A stretch of 22,036 nt of DNA, from assembly GCA_005799205.1 (NCBI GenBank), contig SYHM01000072.1, forward strand, positions 1 to 22,036, read 5' to 3'. Below the pieces are notes generated by a model, which ran no database searches, was not told where the DNA came from, and saw only the letters and a list, made by a program, of their open reading frames with translations. A program made the translations under genes and the position numbers. Below are positions 1 to 7,658 of this stretch, piece by piece. Origin of the DNA: Planctomycetia bacterium (GTDB lineage Bacteria; Planctomycetota; Phycisphaerae; Phycisphaerales; SM1A02). The first letter of the stretch is position 1; every line of letters begins with the position of its first letter.

Positions 1-1310
1 CGACTACCCATCGCAATCAACTGCTCGAGATGTCGGCGCGCAACCTGCGCACTGAGAATGCAATGTTCTTCGTCATAGTCACGGGCAGTGACTTGCGCAT
101 GCGACTCGAGATAGTCGACCGCGCGGCCATCACGCAGGGGAATGCGGATCTCAACCGAACGAACCTCGCCCAACATCGCTCCGAGAACATGCGATCGCAG
201 TGCTTCGAATCCCTCTCCGGTTCTCGCAGAGATCGCGAGAGCCGTGGGTTCACGTTCACGCCACTCCGCCAGCGACATCGGAGCCTCGCTGCCAGACTTC
301 TGTGAGTGCACGAGCTTGTCGACTTTGTTCAGCACCACGATGCGAGGTTGCCCCGTCGCGCCAATTCCATCGAGGACTTCGCGCACTGTGGCAAGCTGCG
401 CAAGCGACCGCGGGTCGGCCGCATCAACCACGAGCAGCAGCAGGTGCGAATGAACGGTCTCTTCGAGTGTGGCGCGAAAACTCGCCACAAGATGGTGGGG
501 CAACCGCTGGATGAATCCAACGGTGTCTGAGAGCAGCACTGTGTTGGCGGCTCCTACGGTCCACGACTCCGTACGAGTCTGCAGTGTTGCGAAGAGTTGG
601 TCGTTGGCGAACGCCCCGCCGCGCGTCAGCGCGTTGAAGAGCGTGCTCTTCCCTGCGTTCGTGTAGCCAACTATCCCAACCGTGAAATGCTCGGCGCAGC
701 GCGCCTGCACCTCGCGGCTCTTTCGTGCCTGGACTTCTGCAAGTTCTCGCTTCAACGCAACGACCCGTCGTGCGACGAGTCTGCGATCAATCTCGAGTTG
801 CTGCTCGCCTGGTCCACGCGTCCCCACCCCCATCGGAGATCCACCAGTCACTTGCCCCAAGTGCGACCACATCGCACGAAGCCGTGGAGCCGTGTACTGA
901 AGTTGGGCGATCTCAACTTGCAATCGGGCTGCCCGAGTGGTCGCGCGATTGGCAAAGATGTCCAAGATGAGCTCACTCCGATCAAGCACTTTGCATGAAA
1001 GCTGCTTCTCGATATTGCGCAACTGGCTCGGACTCAGGTCATGGTCGAATATGACGACTCCAACTCGCAGCTCTTTGACCGCCGCTTCGAGTTCCGAGAG
1101 CTTCCCTTTGCCGAAACATGTTCGAACATCCATCCCCTGTCGAAACTGGATCATTTGCCCAACGGGCTCGACGCCCGCTGTCTGCGCAAGCGCGCGCAAC
1201 TCATTGAGCGGGTCGCTGCTCTTGACTGCCTCGTCGTCGCTATTGAGTATCACCGCCGCGAGCATCGCACGTTCGGATTGGATCGATCCATCGCGAAGAC
1301 TTGTCTCCAT
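1..1310 (-). CDS. hflX: HflX-type ribosome-associated GTPase, 3' end outside window
   Basis: HflX binds the large ribosomal subunit and splits stalled or hibernating 70S ribosomes using GTP. Reading the minus strand from the ATG at 1310 gives an open frame of about 436 codons running off the left edge, so the C-terminus is missing. The N-terminal half is the HflX domain, with a glycine-rich segment GGSPMGVGTRGPGEQQLE before the GTPase. The G domain is complete: G1 GYTNAGKST at residues 215-223, G3 DTVGFI at 262-267, G4 NKVD at 328-331, and G5 ISA near 360. An in-frame TAG lies 15 bases upstream of the ATG, so no longer start is available. There is no Shine-Dalgarno sequence; a TAGACT hexamer lies close upstream. 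It diverges from tsaD, with 41 bases between the start codons. Family assignment is secure; the cellular role is inferred from the family. Confidence 0.95.
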   Translation of the reverse strand, partial: METSLRDGSIQSERAMLAAVILNSDDEAVKSSDPLNELRALAQTAGVEPVGQMIQFRQGMDVRTCFGKGKLSELEAAVKELRVGVVIFDHDLSPSQLRNIEKQLSCKVLDRSELILDIFANRATTRAARLQVEIAQLQYTAPRLRAMWSHLGQVTGGSPMGVGTRGPGEQQLEIDRRLVARRVVALKRELAEVQARKSREVQARCAEHFTVGIVGYTNAGKSTLFNALTRGGAFANDQLFATLQTRTESWTVGAANTVLLSDTVGFIQRLPHHLVASFRATLEETVHSHLLLLVVDAADPRSLAQLATVREVLDGIGATGQPRIVVLNKVDKLVHSQKSGSEAPMSLAEWREREPTALAISARTGEGFEALRSHVLGAMLGEVRSVEIRIPLRDGRAVDYLESHAQVTARDYDEEHCILSAQVARRHLEQLIAMGS

Positions 1311-1316
1311 GACGAG

Positions 1317-1325
1317 TCGAGTCTA
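1317..1325 (-). promoter_or_regulatory. Putative hflX promoter -10 region (TAGACTCGA)
   Basis: On the minus strand TAGACTCGA is followed by six bases and then the hflX ATG. TAGACT fits the TANNNT core of a -10 element and would place the transcript start within about three bases of the ATG. The same nine bases at the same distance precede uxs at 17661-17669. No convincing -35 hexamer is visible. Confidence 0.45.
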
Positions 1326-1339
1326 CGCACCGCGGGCGA

Positions 1340-1345
1340 TACGCT
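1340..1345 (+). promoter_or_regulatory. Putative tsaD -10 element (TACGCT), leaderless-type
   Basis: TACGCT ends six bases before the tsaD ATG, with no purine-rich ribosome binding site between them. A transcript from this -10 would begin at or next to the start codon. pgi has the identical hexamer at the identical distance. No good -35 match is seen. Confidence 0.45.
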
Positions 1346-1351
1346 GAGCCG

Positions 1352-2392
1352 ATGAGCGCGCGCGTGGTCTTGGGAATCGAGAGCAGTTGTGATGAGACCT
1401 CTGCCGCACTGGTCCGCATCGATGGCGGTTCGCTCACCGTCCTGGGGTGCACGACCGCCTCGCAGGATGCACTCCACGCCGAGTACCGCGGAGTCGTGCC
1501 AGAGATCGCGAGTCGCGCGCATCTCGATTGCATCATCCCGGTCATTCGCAGGACGTGTGAGTCAGCGGGACTCTCGTTGCATCAACTCAACGGAGTCGCC
1601 GCAGGACATCGCCCAGGACTCATTGGAAGTCTCCTTGTGGGACTGAGTGCCGCAAAGTCGCTTGCGTGGGCGCTCGACCTTCCTTTTGTCGGAGTGGATC
1701 ACGTACACGCTCACCTCGTGGCCGGATTGCTCGACCAGCCCTGCCTCGAGTGGCCCGCGATTGGACTCGTGGCCTCGGGTGGACACACGAGCCTGTTTCG
1801 AATGGAGTCTCCACATGAACTCACGCTGATTGGCGCAACGATTGATGACGCCGTCGGAGAGGCCTTTGACAAGGGGGCGGCGATTCTCAATCTGGGATAT
1901 CCAGGAGGATCTCGGCTTGATGAGTGCGCTGAAGCGGGAGATCCAACTGCGATTCCACTGCCGTTCACCCGCCTCGCAACGCTCGATTTTTCATTCAGCG
2001 GTATCAAGACCGCACTTCGACTCGCTGCGTGTTCACCAGAGAACGCGGGCCGTACGGGCGACCTCGCCTGCAGTTTTAGGCGGGTGCTCATCGCGCAACT
2101 CATTCGCAATATCTCTCGGGCGCTCGACGAGTATCCATCCGCATCGGTGCTCATCGGCGGAGGCGTTGCTGCAAATCGACTACTGCGGCGCGAAGCGGCG
2201 ACACTATGCGCCGATCGCGGCGTCATCCTCCGCATCGCCGACCCGCGCTGGTGCACAGACAATGCGGCCATGATCGCTGCAACCGGCGCATTGCGCATTG
2301 CCCGTGGCGAGCAGGATGGGCCAGAGCTTGCTGCACACCCACTCTCCGCGCTTGCACGCGGCCACCGCGGAAAGCAAGAGCGCACCAAGTGA
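1352..2392 (+). CDS. tsaD: tRNA N6-adenosine threonylcarbamoyltransferase TsaD
   Basis: TsaD transfers the threonylcarbamoyl group from threonylcarbamoyl-AMP to A37 of tRNAs that read ANN codons, acting with TsaB and TsaE in the cytoplasm. The 346-residue length fits the family. Visible motifs are the N-terminal GIESSCDETS of the ASKHA fold, the metal-binding HxxxH formed by H117 and H121 in VDHVHAHL, the phosphate-binding ASGGHTSLF, the DDAVGEAFDKGA helix, FSFSGIKTAL, the nucleotide motif IGGGVAANRLLR, and the metal ligand D303 in CTDNAAM. All key residues are present. The ATG at 1352 directly precedes the canonical N-terminus. Its stop overlaps the start of the next gene (GTGA), which suggests an operon with translational coupling. 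TsaB and TsaE are not in this window. Confidence 0.97.
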   Translation: MSARVVLGIESSCDETSAALVRIDGGSLTVLGCTTASQDALHAEYRGVVPEIASRAHLDCIIPVIRRTCESAGLSLHQLNGVAAGHRPGLIGSLLVGLSAAKSLAWALDLPFVGVDHVHAHLVAGLLDQPCLEWPAIGLVASGGHTSLFRMESPHELTLIGATIDDAVGEAFDKGAAILNLGYPGGSRLDECAEAGDPTAIPLPFTRLATLDFSFSGIKTALRLAACSPENAGRTGDLACSFRRVLIAQLIRNISRALDEYPSASVLIGGGVAANRLLRREAATLCADRGVILRIADPRWCTDNAAMIAATGALRIARGEQDGPELAAHPLSALARGHRGKQERTK

Positions 2393-2961
2393 CGGGCCCC
2401 GACCGAGTGAGCAATCCACGGCCTGAAGTCGCGCACCAATCCATCGCAGTCTCAGGGGTTCACCCAGCACGACTCGATGATGAAGAGCTCATTCGCGAGT
2501 GCACGCTGTCGACTGGACGAGTGAGCGGGCCGGGCGGTCAACACCGAAACCGAGTTGAAACCGCAGTCTTTCTCACGCACACTCCGACGGGCGTCTCAAC
2601 GCAAGCGACTGAACGTCGATCGCAGCGTGACAACAAGCGCACGGCGATTCGGCGACTGCGACTCTGCCTGGCTGTGAGCGTGCGGTCAACGATTTCGTCT
2701 ACTCCATCTCCCAGCGACCGCTGGCGTGCGCGGAGCATTGGCCAGCGACTTGTCGTCTCGGCGAACCACAGTGACTATCCAGAACTCTTGGCCGAGGCGC
2801 TTGATGTGGTGACTGCACATCGATTCGACGTCGTCGGTGCCGCGGCCCAACTTGCGGTTTCCACAACACAACTCGTGCGATTCATTGGGCTCAACAAGAG
2901 TGCTCTTGCATCCCTCAACGGCTTTCGGGCGAGCGCGGGGCTGCGTCCACTTCGCGCGTGA
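2389..2961 (+). CDS. Peptide chain release factor-like GGQ protein
   Basis: This 190-residue protein carries the RF-1 catalytic domain alone. The GGQ tripeptide at residues 49-51, within SGPGGQHRNRVETAV, positions water for peptidyl-tRNA hydrolysis in release factors and in the rescue factor ArfB. A basic segment follows (ERRSQRDNKRTAIRRLR). The codon-recognition domains of RF1/RF2 are absent. The last 70 or so residues look like a compact helical, possibly helix-turn-helix domain (DVVGAAAQLAVSTTQLVRFI), unlike the plain basic tail of ArfB. The start chosen is the GTG overlapping the tsaD stop; another in-frame GTG lies at 2407. I recall similar proteins in planctomycetes annotated only as release factor-like. 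A ribosome-rescue role is inferred; the substrate is unknown. Confidence 0.85.
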   Translation: MTGPDRVSNPRPEVAHQSIAVSGVHPARLDDEELIRECTLSTGRVSGPGGQHRNRVETAVFLTHTPTGVSTQATERRSQRDNKRTAIRRLRLCLAVSVRSTISSTPSPSDRWRARSIGQRLVVSANHSDYPELLAEALDVVTAHRFDVVGAAAQLAVSTTQLVRFIGLNKSALASLNGFRASAGLRPLRA

Positions 2962-2969
2962 TCCTGAGA

Positions 2970-2975
2970 TACCGT
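2970..2975 (+). promoter_or_regulatory. Putative -10 element (TACCGT) of the M20 gene
   Basis: TACCGT ends six bases before the ATG at 2982, the geometry seen at tsaD, pgi and the metalloprotease gene. The AGAGGG between them abuts the ATG, too close to act as a normal Shine-Dalgarno sequence. This spacing supports ATG 2982 over the upstream GTG at 2958. Confidence 0.4.
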
Positions 2976-2981
2976 AGAGGG

Positions 2982-4169
2982 ATGGCCGAGTTAGATGATC
3001 TTGGGGCGCTCATCGCGCGCGAATTGCCTTCGCTGATCGCACTGCGCCGCGACATACACGCTCATCCAGAGGTTGGGCTCGAGGAGCGCCGCACCGCGGC
3101 GCTGATTCAACGTGAACTCGAAGCGAGCAATGTGGCGTGCTGCGCACATGTTGCGGGAGGCACTGGCGTCATCGCGCACATTCCAGGCGATGCGGCGCAA
3201 GCGGTCGCACTTCGGGCCGACATCGATGCGCTGCCAATCGACGAGGCGACGTCGCTGTCCTACGCATCGAAAACCCCTGGAGTCATGCACGCGTGTGGCC
3301 ACGATGGGCACACTGCGATCCTGATTGGCGCCGCACGGGTGCTCGCAAGAATCGCAGAACAGAGGCCACTCCCTCGCCCAGTCACCTTTCTGTTCCAACC
3401 CGCAGAGGAGGGCCTTGGAGGCGCCTCACGCATGATCGCGGACGGCGCACTCACAGGTCGTATCGGAAGCCCGGTGAGCGAGATTTTTGGACTGCACGCG
3501 TGGCCGTGGCTACCACTGCACACGGTGGGCGTCCGAGATGGCGCGATCCTTGCGTCGGCCGACGCGTTTACGGTGCATGTCAACGGGCGTGGAGCGCACG
3601 CCGCATGGCCGCATCTTTCGCGCGATCCGGTTGTGGCCATGTGTGCCATCGTGAGTGCTGCACAAACCATTGTCAGCCGCACTGTCGACCCAACCCATGC
3701 TGCGGTGGTCTCATTCTGCGCGATGCATGTTGGCGATGCTCCCAACGTGATCGCGGAGTCGGGAATCATGCGTGGGACGCTTCGCGCGCTCAACTCCTCC
3801 AACCGCGCACATCTCATCGCACAGCTTCGCCACGTCGCATCACACGCAGCGCAGTTGCATCACTGTGAGGCCTCCGTCGAGTTCTCGCCAGGGTGTCCCG
3901 CCACGCTGAACGATCGCCGCGCGACTGAACGGGTACGCGACGCGGTACGCGCTGTTGTTGGATCAAAGCTTGTGGAGATGCCGACGCCGTTCATGGGAGG
4001 CGAAGACTTTTCCGCCTATGGCGAACACATTCCAGCGAGTTTTTTCTTGCTTGGGATTCAGAACGAGGGTGCACCTGCCCTTCCTCCACTGCACCATCCA
4101 ACCTTTGACTTCAATGATGATGCGATTGCGGGAGGGGTCGAGACAATGTGCAGGCTCGCACTTCATTAA
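2982..4169 (+). CDS. M20D-family amidohydrolase (N-acyl amino acid hydrolase type)
   Basis: This 395-residue enzyme belongs to the M20D metallopeptidases, which remove acyl or aryl groups from N-acylated amino acids such as hippurate, N-acetyl amino acids or indoleacetyl conjugates. Visible motifs are LRRDIHAHPEVGLEE near the N-terminus, ALRADIDALPI, the metal-binding CGHDGHT (C105, H107), the catalytic and metal-binding EE pair at 142-143 in FQPAEEGLGG, H172 in GLHAW, and the C-terminal HHP (371-372) in the HHPTFDFND segment. No signal peptide is evident, so it is probably cytoplasmic. ATG 2982 is preferred because the protein then begins just before the family core; a GTG at 2958, overlapping the preceding stop, would add eight residues. 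The exact substrate cannot be read from sequence. Confidence 0.93.
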   Translation: MAELDDLGALIARELPSLIALRRDIHAHPEVGLEERRTAALIQRELEASNVACCAHVAGGTGVIAHIPGDAAQAVALRADIDALPIDEATSLSYASKTPGVMHACGHDGHTAILIGAARVLARIAEQRPLPRPVTFLFQPAEEGLGGASRMIADGALTGRIGSPVSEIFGLHAWPWLPLHTVGVRDGAILASADAFTVHVNGRGAHAAWPHLSRDPVVAMCAIVSAAQTIVSRTVDPTHAAVVSFCAMHVGDAPNVIAESGIMRGTLRALNSSNRAHLIAQLRHVASHAAQLHHCEASVEFSPGCPATLNDRRATERVRDAVRAVVGSKLVEMPTPFMGGEDFSAYGEHIPASFFLLGIQNEGAPALPPLHHPTFDFNDDAIAGGVETMCRLALH

Positions 4170-4207
4170 GTGAGTTCGCGCGGACCATTTGAATTCACTG
4201 TTGTTTC
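4169..4207 (+). terminator. Likely intrinsic terminator after the M20 gene
   Basis: AGTGAGTTC (4169-4177) can pair with GAATTCACT (4191-4199) as a nine-base stem containing one G-U pair and a 13-base loop. A T-rich run, GTTGTTT, follows. It starts at the last base of the stop codon. The same T-rich run supplies a TTGTTT hexamer placed like a -35 for the next gene. Predicted by eye only. Confidence 0.5.
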
Positions 4208-4229
4208 AGGCAGATTAGACCGATAGGCT
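4201..4229 (+). promoter_or_regulatory. Putative promoter of the metalloprotease gene
   Basis: TTGTTT at 4201-4206 and TAGGCT at 4224-4229 are separated by 17 bases and fit a weak sigma70-type promoter. TAGGCT ends six bases before the ATG at 4236. No ribosome binding site is present, so the transcript may be leaderless. Confidence 0.45.
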
Positions 4230-4235
4230 TCGAGC

Positions 4236-6506
4236 ATGCTCCGCGCACCCGCTTCGTTCTTTGTTGTCGCGTCCGCGTCAATGGGTTGTTTGGCCGTGCC
4301 CCAAGTCGCTCACGCCGCTGCCGACCCACAACCAGTCCAACTGATCGCGCAGTCGGTACCAGTGACTTCGCCGCTCGTGCGATCGGCCGACCAATCAGCT
4401 GTGCCTCGTCACCTACGCGAGAGCGTCTGCGCGCTGACGATCGATGAACGGCTCTGGTCTTCCCTTGCGTCACACCACGACGTGCTCGTGGCGGCCATCC
4501 CAATCGGTCCGCAGCGACTCGAAACACTGAGTTTGCACCGCGTCGACCCTTTCGCGAATGGAACTCTCTGCGTTGCCGCGCAGGTTCATGACGACGGCAC
4601 TGTGACCGATCGTGCGATCGCTCAACCGACCCTTGATTGCTACGTTGGGGAGATTGCGGGAGATCCAGATTCGCGTGTGCTCCTCTCGCGAGGCGAGGGA
4701 TTCATGGTTGGATACATCCAAAGTGCATCAACGACCGCAGTGATTTCGAGCGGTCGCGTTGGCGCGCAAGGACCGATCGTTTCGTATGTCGTTGAGGACC
4801 TCCCTCCGGGAACATTCGAGCCGGTGCCATGGAGTTGCGAGGCACTCCTTCCACCGCACTTTGCTGGTGGCGAGAGCGAGGGAGGCATCGCCGGGAATCA
4901 ACCCTGCCGCCAGTCGCGCATCGCAGTCGACACCGACGTCGAGTTTCTTGCCCTGTTCGGAAACAACCAAAACGCTGCGCTCGGATACGTCGGCACGCTC
5001 TTTGCCGCGCTCGCTGACATCTATTCGCGCGATACGAACTTTCGACCGTCGGCCTGTTACATCCGATTGTGGACGGGTGGCAGCGATCCGTGGACCGCTG
5101 CGAACACATCTGCGCAACTCACAGAGTTTCAGGGGCACTGGGAGGGTGGTGGCCCAGTCGTCGGCCGAAACTCTGCGGCGCTGCTCTCTGGACGTGGGCT
5201 TGGAGGTGGAATCGCATGGTTGAACTCTGGATGCGGCATGTACGCGTATTCAGTCAGTGCGAACCTAGGTGGCTCATTCCCCTACCCGCTCGTCGACAAC
5301 AGCGGAGCAAACTGGGACATCATGGTGTTTTCCCACGAGCTGGGGCACAATTACGGCGCTCCACACACGCACAACTACTCGCCTCCAGCGGATGGATGCG
5401 GTTCGAGTCCCCAAGATTGCGCCGCAGCGACAGCTGACCTTGGCACCATCATGAGTTACTGCCACACATGCCCAGGTGGAATGGCGAACATCAACATGCG
5501 CTTTCACGCCTTGAGCGTGTCGAGCATCAGCAGTTACTTGGACGCAGCGACGTGCGGATTCTCGGGTGCGGAGCAGCCACCCGTTGCGGTGCCAGATCAA
5601 CTCACCGCCATGAGCGGTGCTACAGTCGACATTGATGTGCTCGCAAACGACCTACGTTTCAACTGTGAAGCGCTGACGCTTCAGAGCGTGACGCAGCCTG
5701 CCCAAGGTGGCTCGGTGGTCATTGTCCCTGGTGCGGGACCCGATGGACGGTCGATTGTGCGTGTCTTTCCACCCGCTGGAACTACGTCGGCCTTGACCTT
5801 CTCGTATCTCGTTACTGACAGCAGTAGCGATTTTGCGAGCGCGCAGGTCGACATCACCTATCAGGTGTTTCGCACGCCTGAAAACCCGACTGGTGATTCC
5901 GCAGGGGTTGGCGCCGCGTACTACGTCACCTCGACCCAAACGGTCCTGCCAGATTTCACCACACTGACTCCCTACCTCACAACCACAGTTCCCCAAGTGA
6001 ACTACGAGAGCACCAACAGCAACTTCGCATCGAGTGGTCGCGCGGATGATGTCGGCGCAGTGTTCGCCGGATGGATCTCGGTGCCCACATCAGGTTCATG
6101 GACCTTCTACACAAGTTCAGACGATGGCTCGCGACTCCTTATTGGCGATTCGCAGGTCGTTCTCAACGACGGGCTCCACGGAATGGTTGAACAGAGCGGA
6201 ACAATCGCTCTCGCGAGCGGGAAGCATGCAATCCGAACTGAGTTCTTTGAGCGCGGCGGCGGTGCTGGGCTCATCGTCTCGTGGGCGGGGCCAGGGGTCG
6301 CGAAGTCAGTCGTCCCAGTCAGTGCATGGACTCATGGTGGCGTCGTGAACCGTGCTGACATCAATCGAGATGGCATCGTCAACAGCGCCGACCTCGCGAC
6401 GCTGCTTTCAATGTGGAACACTTCGACGCCAGCCGGCGATATCAATCAAGACGGCCTCATCGACGCGGGCGACCTCGCGACACTTCTAAGCCTCTGGACC
6501 CCCTAA
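4236..6506 (+). CDS. Secreted zinc metalloprotease with Ig-like, PA14 and dockerin-like domains
   Basis: This 756-residue exported protein begins with a signal peptide ending near AHA-AAD (residues 25-30). The catalytic domain (roughly 150-445) is a metzincin resembling reprolysin/M12B: zinc ligands H367, H371 and H377 with catalytic E368 in HELGHNYGAPH, and a Met-turn at M406 in TIMSYC. A cadherin/Ig-like module with the typical DVLANDLR signature spans about 448-545. A PA14 domain, often carbohydrate-binding, spans about 556-698, with FYTSSDDGSRLLI as its core. Two calcium-loop repeats close the protein, DINRDGIVNSADLATLLSMW (from 708) and DINQDGLIDAGDLATLLSLW (from 735), resembling type I dockerin. 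The dockerin-like tail may mediate surface attachment, a pattern I associate with planctomycete exoproteins. Substrate unknown; extracellular proteolysis is inferred. The stop lies five bases from the tal stop. Confidence 0.93.
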   Translation: MLRAPASFFVVASASMGCLAVPQVAHAAADPQPVQLIAQSVPVTSPLVRSADQSAVPRHLRESVCALTIDERLWSSLASHHDVLVAAIPIGPQRLETLSLHRVDPFANGTLCVAAQVHDDGTVTDRAIAQPTLDCYVGEIAGDPDSRVLLSRGEGFMVGYIQSASTTAVISSGRVGAQGPIVSYVVEDLPPGTFEPVPWSCEALLPPHFAGGESEGGIAGNQPCRQSRIAVDTDVEFLALFGNNQNAALGYVGTLFAALADIYSRDTNFRPSACYIRLWTGGSDPWTAANTSAQLTEFQGHWEGGGPVVGRNSAALLSGRGLGGGIAWLNSGCGMYAYSVSANLGGSFPYPLVDNSGANWDIMVFSHELGHNYGAPHTHNYSPPADGCGSSPQDCAAATADLGTIMSYCHTCPGGMANINMRFHALSVSSISSYLDAATCGFSGAEQPPVAVPDQLTAMSGATVDIDVLANDLRFNCEALTLQSVTQPAQGGSVVIVPGAGPDGRSIVRVFPPAGTTSALTFSYLVTDSSSDFASAQVDITYQVFRTPENPTGDSAGVGAAYYVTSTQTVLPDFTTLTPYLTTTVPQVNYESTNSNFASSGRADDVGAVFAGWISVPTSGSWTFYTSSDDGSRLLIGDSQVVLNDGLHGMVEQSGTIALASGKHAIRTEFFERGGGAGLIVSWAGPGVAKSVVPVSAWTHGGVVNRADINRDGIVNSADLATLLSMWNTSTPAGDINQDGLIDAGDLATLLSLWTP

Positions 6507-6511
6507 CGAAC

Positions 6512-7594
6512 TCAACCTGCGAGGACCGAGCCTTTCGCCTCAATCTTTGCGATCAGGTCGACCCAACTCTTGTTGAATGAGTCACGTCCTTCAACCTGCA
6601 ACTCCGAAGCGCAGTGTGCGATGTTCACTCCTGCCAACTCGGCTCCGTCGAGCGTTGCCTGCCATGACCGATCACTCGGCGCAAGCACCGAGCGAATCTC
6701 ACTCGCCTGACTGAGTGCGAGCAATGTCTCTTCAGGCATCGTGTTCACGGTGCGCGGCGACGCGAGTGCTTCGACATAGAGCGTCGCAGAGAGCGCGGGA
6801 TCTTTCGTGCTCGTACTCGCATACAGCAGTCGCTGTGGACGCGCCCCCTTCGCTTCGAGTGCGAGCCACCGATCAGAGGAGTACAGGTCACAGTATGCGT
6901 GATAGCAAGCGCGGCTCACAGCAATGCCGACCTTGTTTTTCCACAGGTCGGGCAGGCGTGGAGCCGTCTTGCGGTCCCACCGAGAAACGAAGAGGCTTGC
7001 GACACTGGACACTGCCCCCAGGGGAAGCCCCGCCGCCGCGCGCCGTTCGAGACCACGCAAGTATGACTCGGCAGCAGCTTGAAAATGCGCTTCGCTGAAG
7101 AGGAGCGTCACATTGATCGACACTCCTGCGGCAATGAGCTCTTCGATCGCTGGCACCCCCTCTGGAGTACCAGGAACCTTGATAAACAGGTTTAGTCGAT
7201 TCGCTCGTGCATGCAGTTGCTTTGCCTGCGCGATCGTTGCGGCAGTGTCGTTCGCCAAAAGTGGTGAGACTTCAAGTGAAACCCATCCGTCAACCGAACC
7301 GGTTCGCTCGAAGACGGGGCGAAAGAGGTCGGCGGCGCGTGTGAGATCCGAAAGCGCGCACTCAAAGAAGATGTCCTCGGGCTTCAGCCCCTTCGCGATC
7401 AGCGGACGAATCTGCGCGTCGTAGTCGCTGCTCGAAGTGATCGCTTTCTCGAAGATCGAAGGATTCGACGTAAGCCCTACCACCGACAGCTCCGCGATCC
7501 ACGTGGCGAGCTGGCCAGAGTCGAGCAGTTTTCTCGTGATGTTGTCAAGCCAGATGGATTGTCCGGTCATGGCCAGTCGGGCAGTTGCTCGCAT
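6512..7594 (-). CDS. tal: Transaldolase
   Basis: Transaldolase moves a dihydroxyacetone unit between sedoheptulose 7-phosphate and glyceraldehyde 3-phosphate in the non-oxidative pentose phosphate pathway. The 360-residue protein has the N-terminal SIWLDNITR, the SNPSIFEKAI motif, and the Schiff-base lysine K139 in NLFIKVPGT, followed by SINVTLLFS and YASTSTKDP. Its length and motifs match the long transaldolase class known from actinobacteria and cyanobacteria rather than the short TalC type. The ATG at 7594 was chosen because AAGGAG lies six bases upstream; a further ATG at 7618 would add eight residues encoded across that ribosome binding site. It converges with the metalloprotease gene and diverges from pgi with 64 bases between the starts, so two sugar-phosphate enzymes share one control region. 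Confidence 0.96.
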   Translation of the reverse strand: MRATARLAMTGQSIWLDNITRKLLDSGQLATWIAELSVVGLTSNPSIFEKAITSSSDYDAQIRPLIAKGLKPEDIFFECALSDLTRAADLFRPVFERTGSVDGWVSLEVSPLLANDTAATIAQAKQLHARANRLNLFIKVPGTPEGVPAIEELIAAGVSINVTLLFSEAHFQAAAESYLRGLERRAAAGLPLGAVSSVASLFVSRWDRKTAPRLPDLWKNKVGIAVSRACYHAYCDLYSSDRWLALEAKGARPQRLLYASTSTKDPALSATLYVEALASPRTVNTMPEETLLALSQASEIRSVLAPSDRSWQATLDGAELAGVNIAHCASELQVEGRDSFNKSWVDLIAKIEAKGSVLAG

Positions 7595-7600
7595 GTGAAT

Positions 7601-7606
7601 CTCCTT
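7601..7606 (-). promoter_or_regulatory. Strong Shine-Dalgarno site of tal
   Basis: On the minus strand AAGGAG is followed by six bases and the ATG at 7594. It decides the tal start and contrasts with the divergent pgi, which has no ribosome binding site. Confidence 0.75.
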
Positions 7607-7613
7607 GGACGAG

Positions 7614-7619
7614 AGCATA
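7614..7619 (-). promoter_or_regulatory. Possible tal -10 element (TATGCT)
   Basis: TATGCT on the minus strand lies 19 bases before the tal ATG and would give a short leader containing the AAGGAG site. No clear -35 is seen, so this is tentative. Confidence 0.3.
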
Positions 7620-7646
7620 ACGAGGCGCGAGATTCCAGCGCACGAC

Positions 7647-7652
7647 TACGCT
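7647..7652 (+). promoter_or_regulatory. Putative pgi -10 element (TACGCT), leaderless-type
   Basis: TACGCT ends six bases before ATG 7659 with no ribosome binding site. Hexamer and spacing are identical to those at tsaD. No convincing -35 is visible. Confidence 0.45.
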
Positions 7653-7658
7653 TGCTCC

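Noticed and set aside
1711..2439. A 242-codon minus-strand frame opposite tsaD
   Set aside because: It is Ser/Arg/Ala-rich shadow coding with no motif, and tsaD is unambiguous.
4269..4292. Possible lipobox (SMGC) in the metalloprotease signal region
   Set aside because: There is no leucine-type residue at -3, and a good signal peptidase I site (AHA-A) lies a few residues later.
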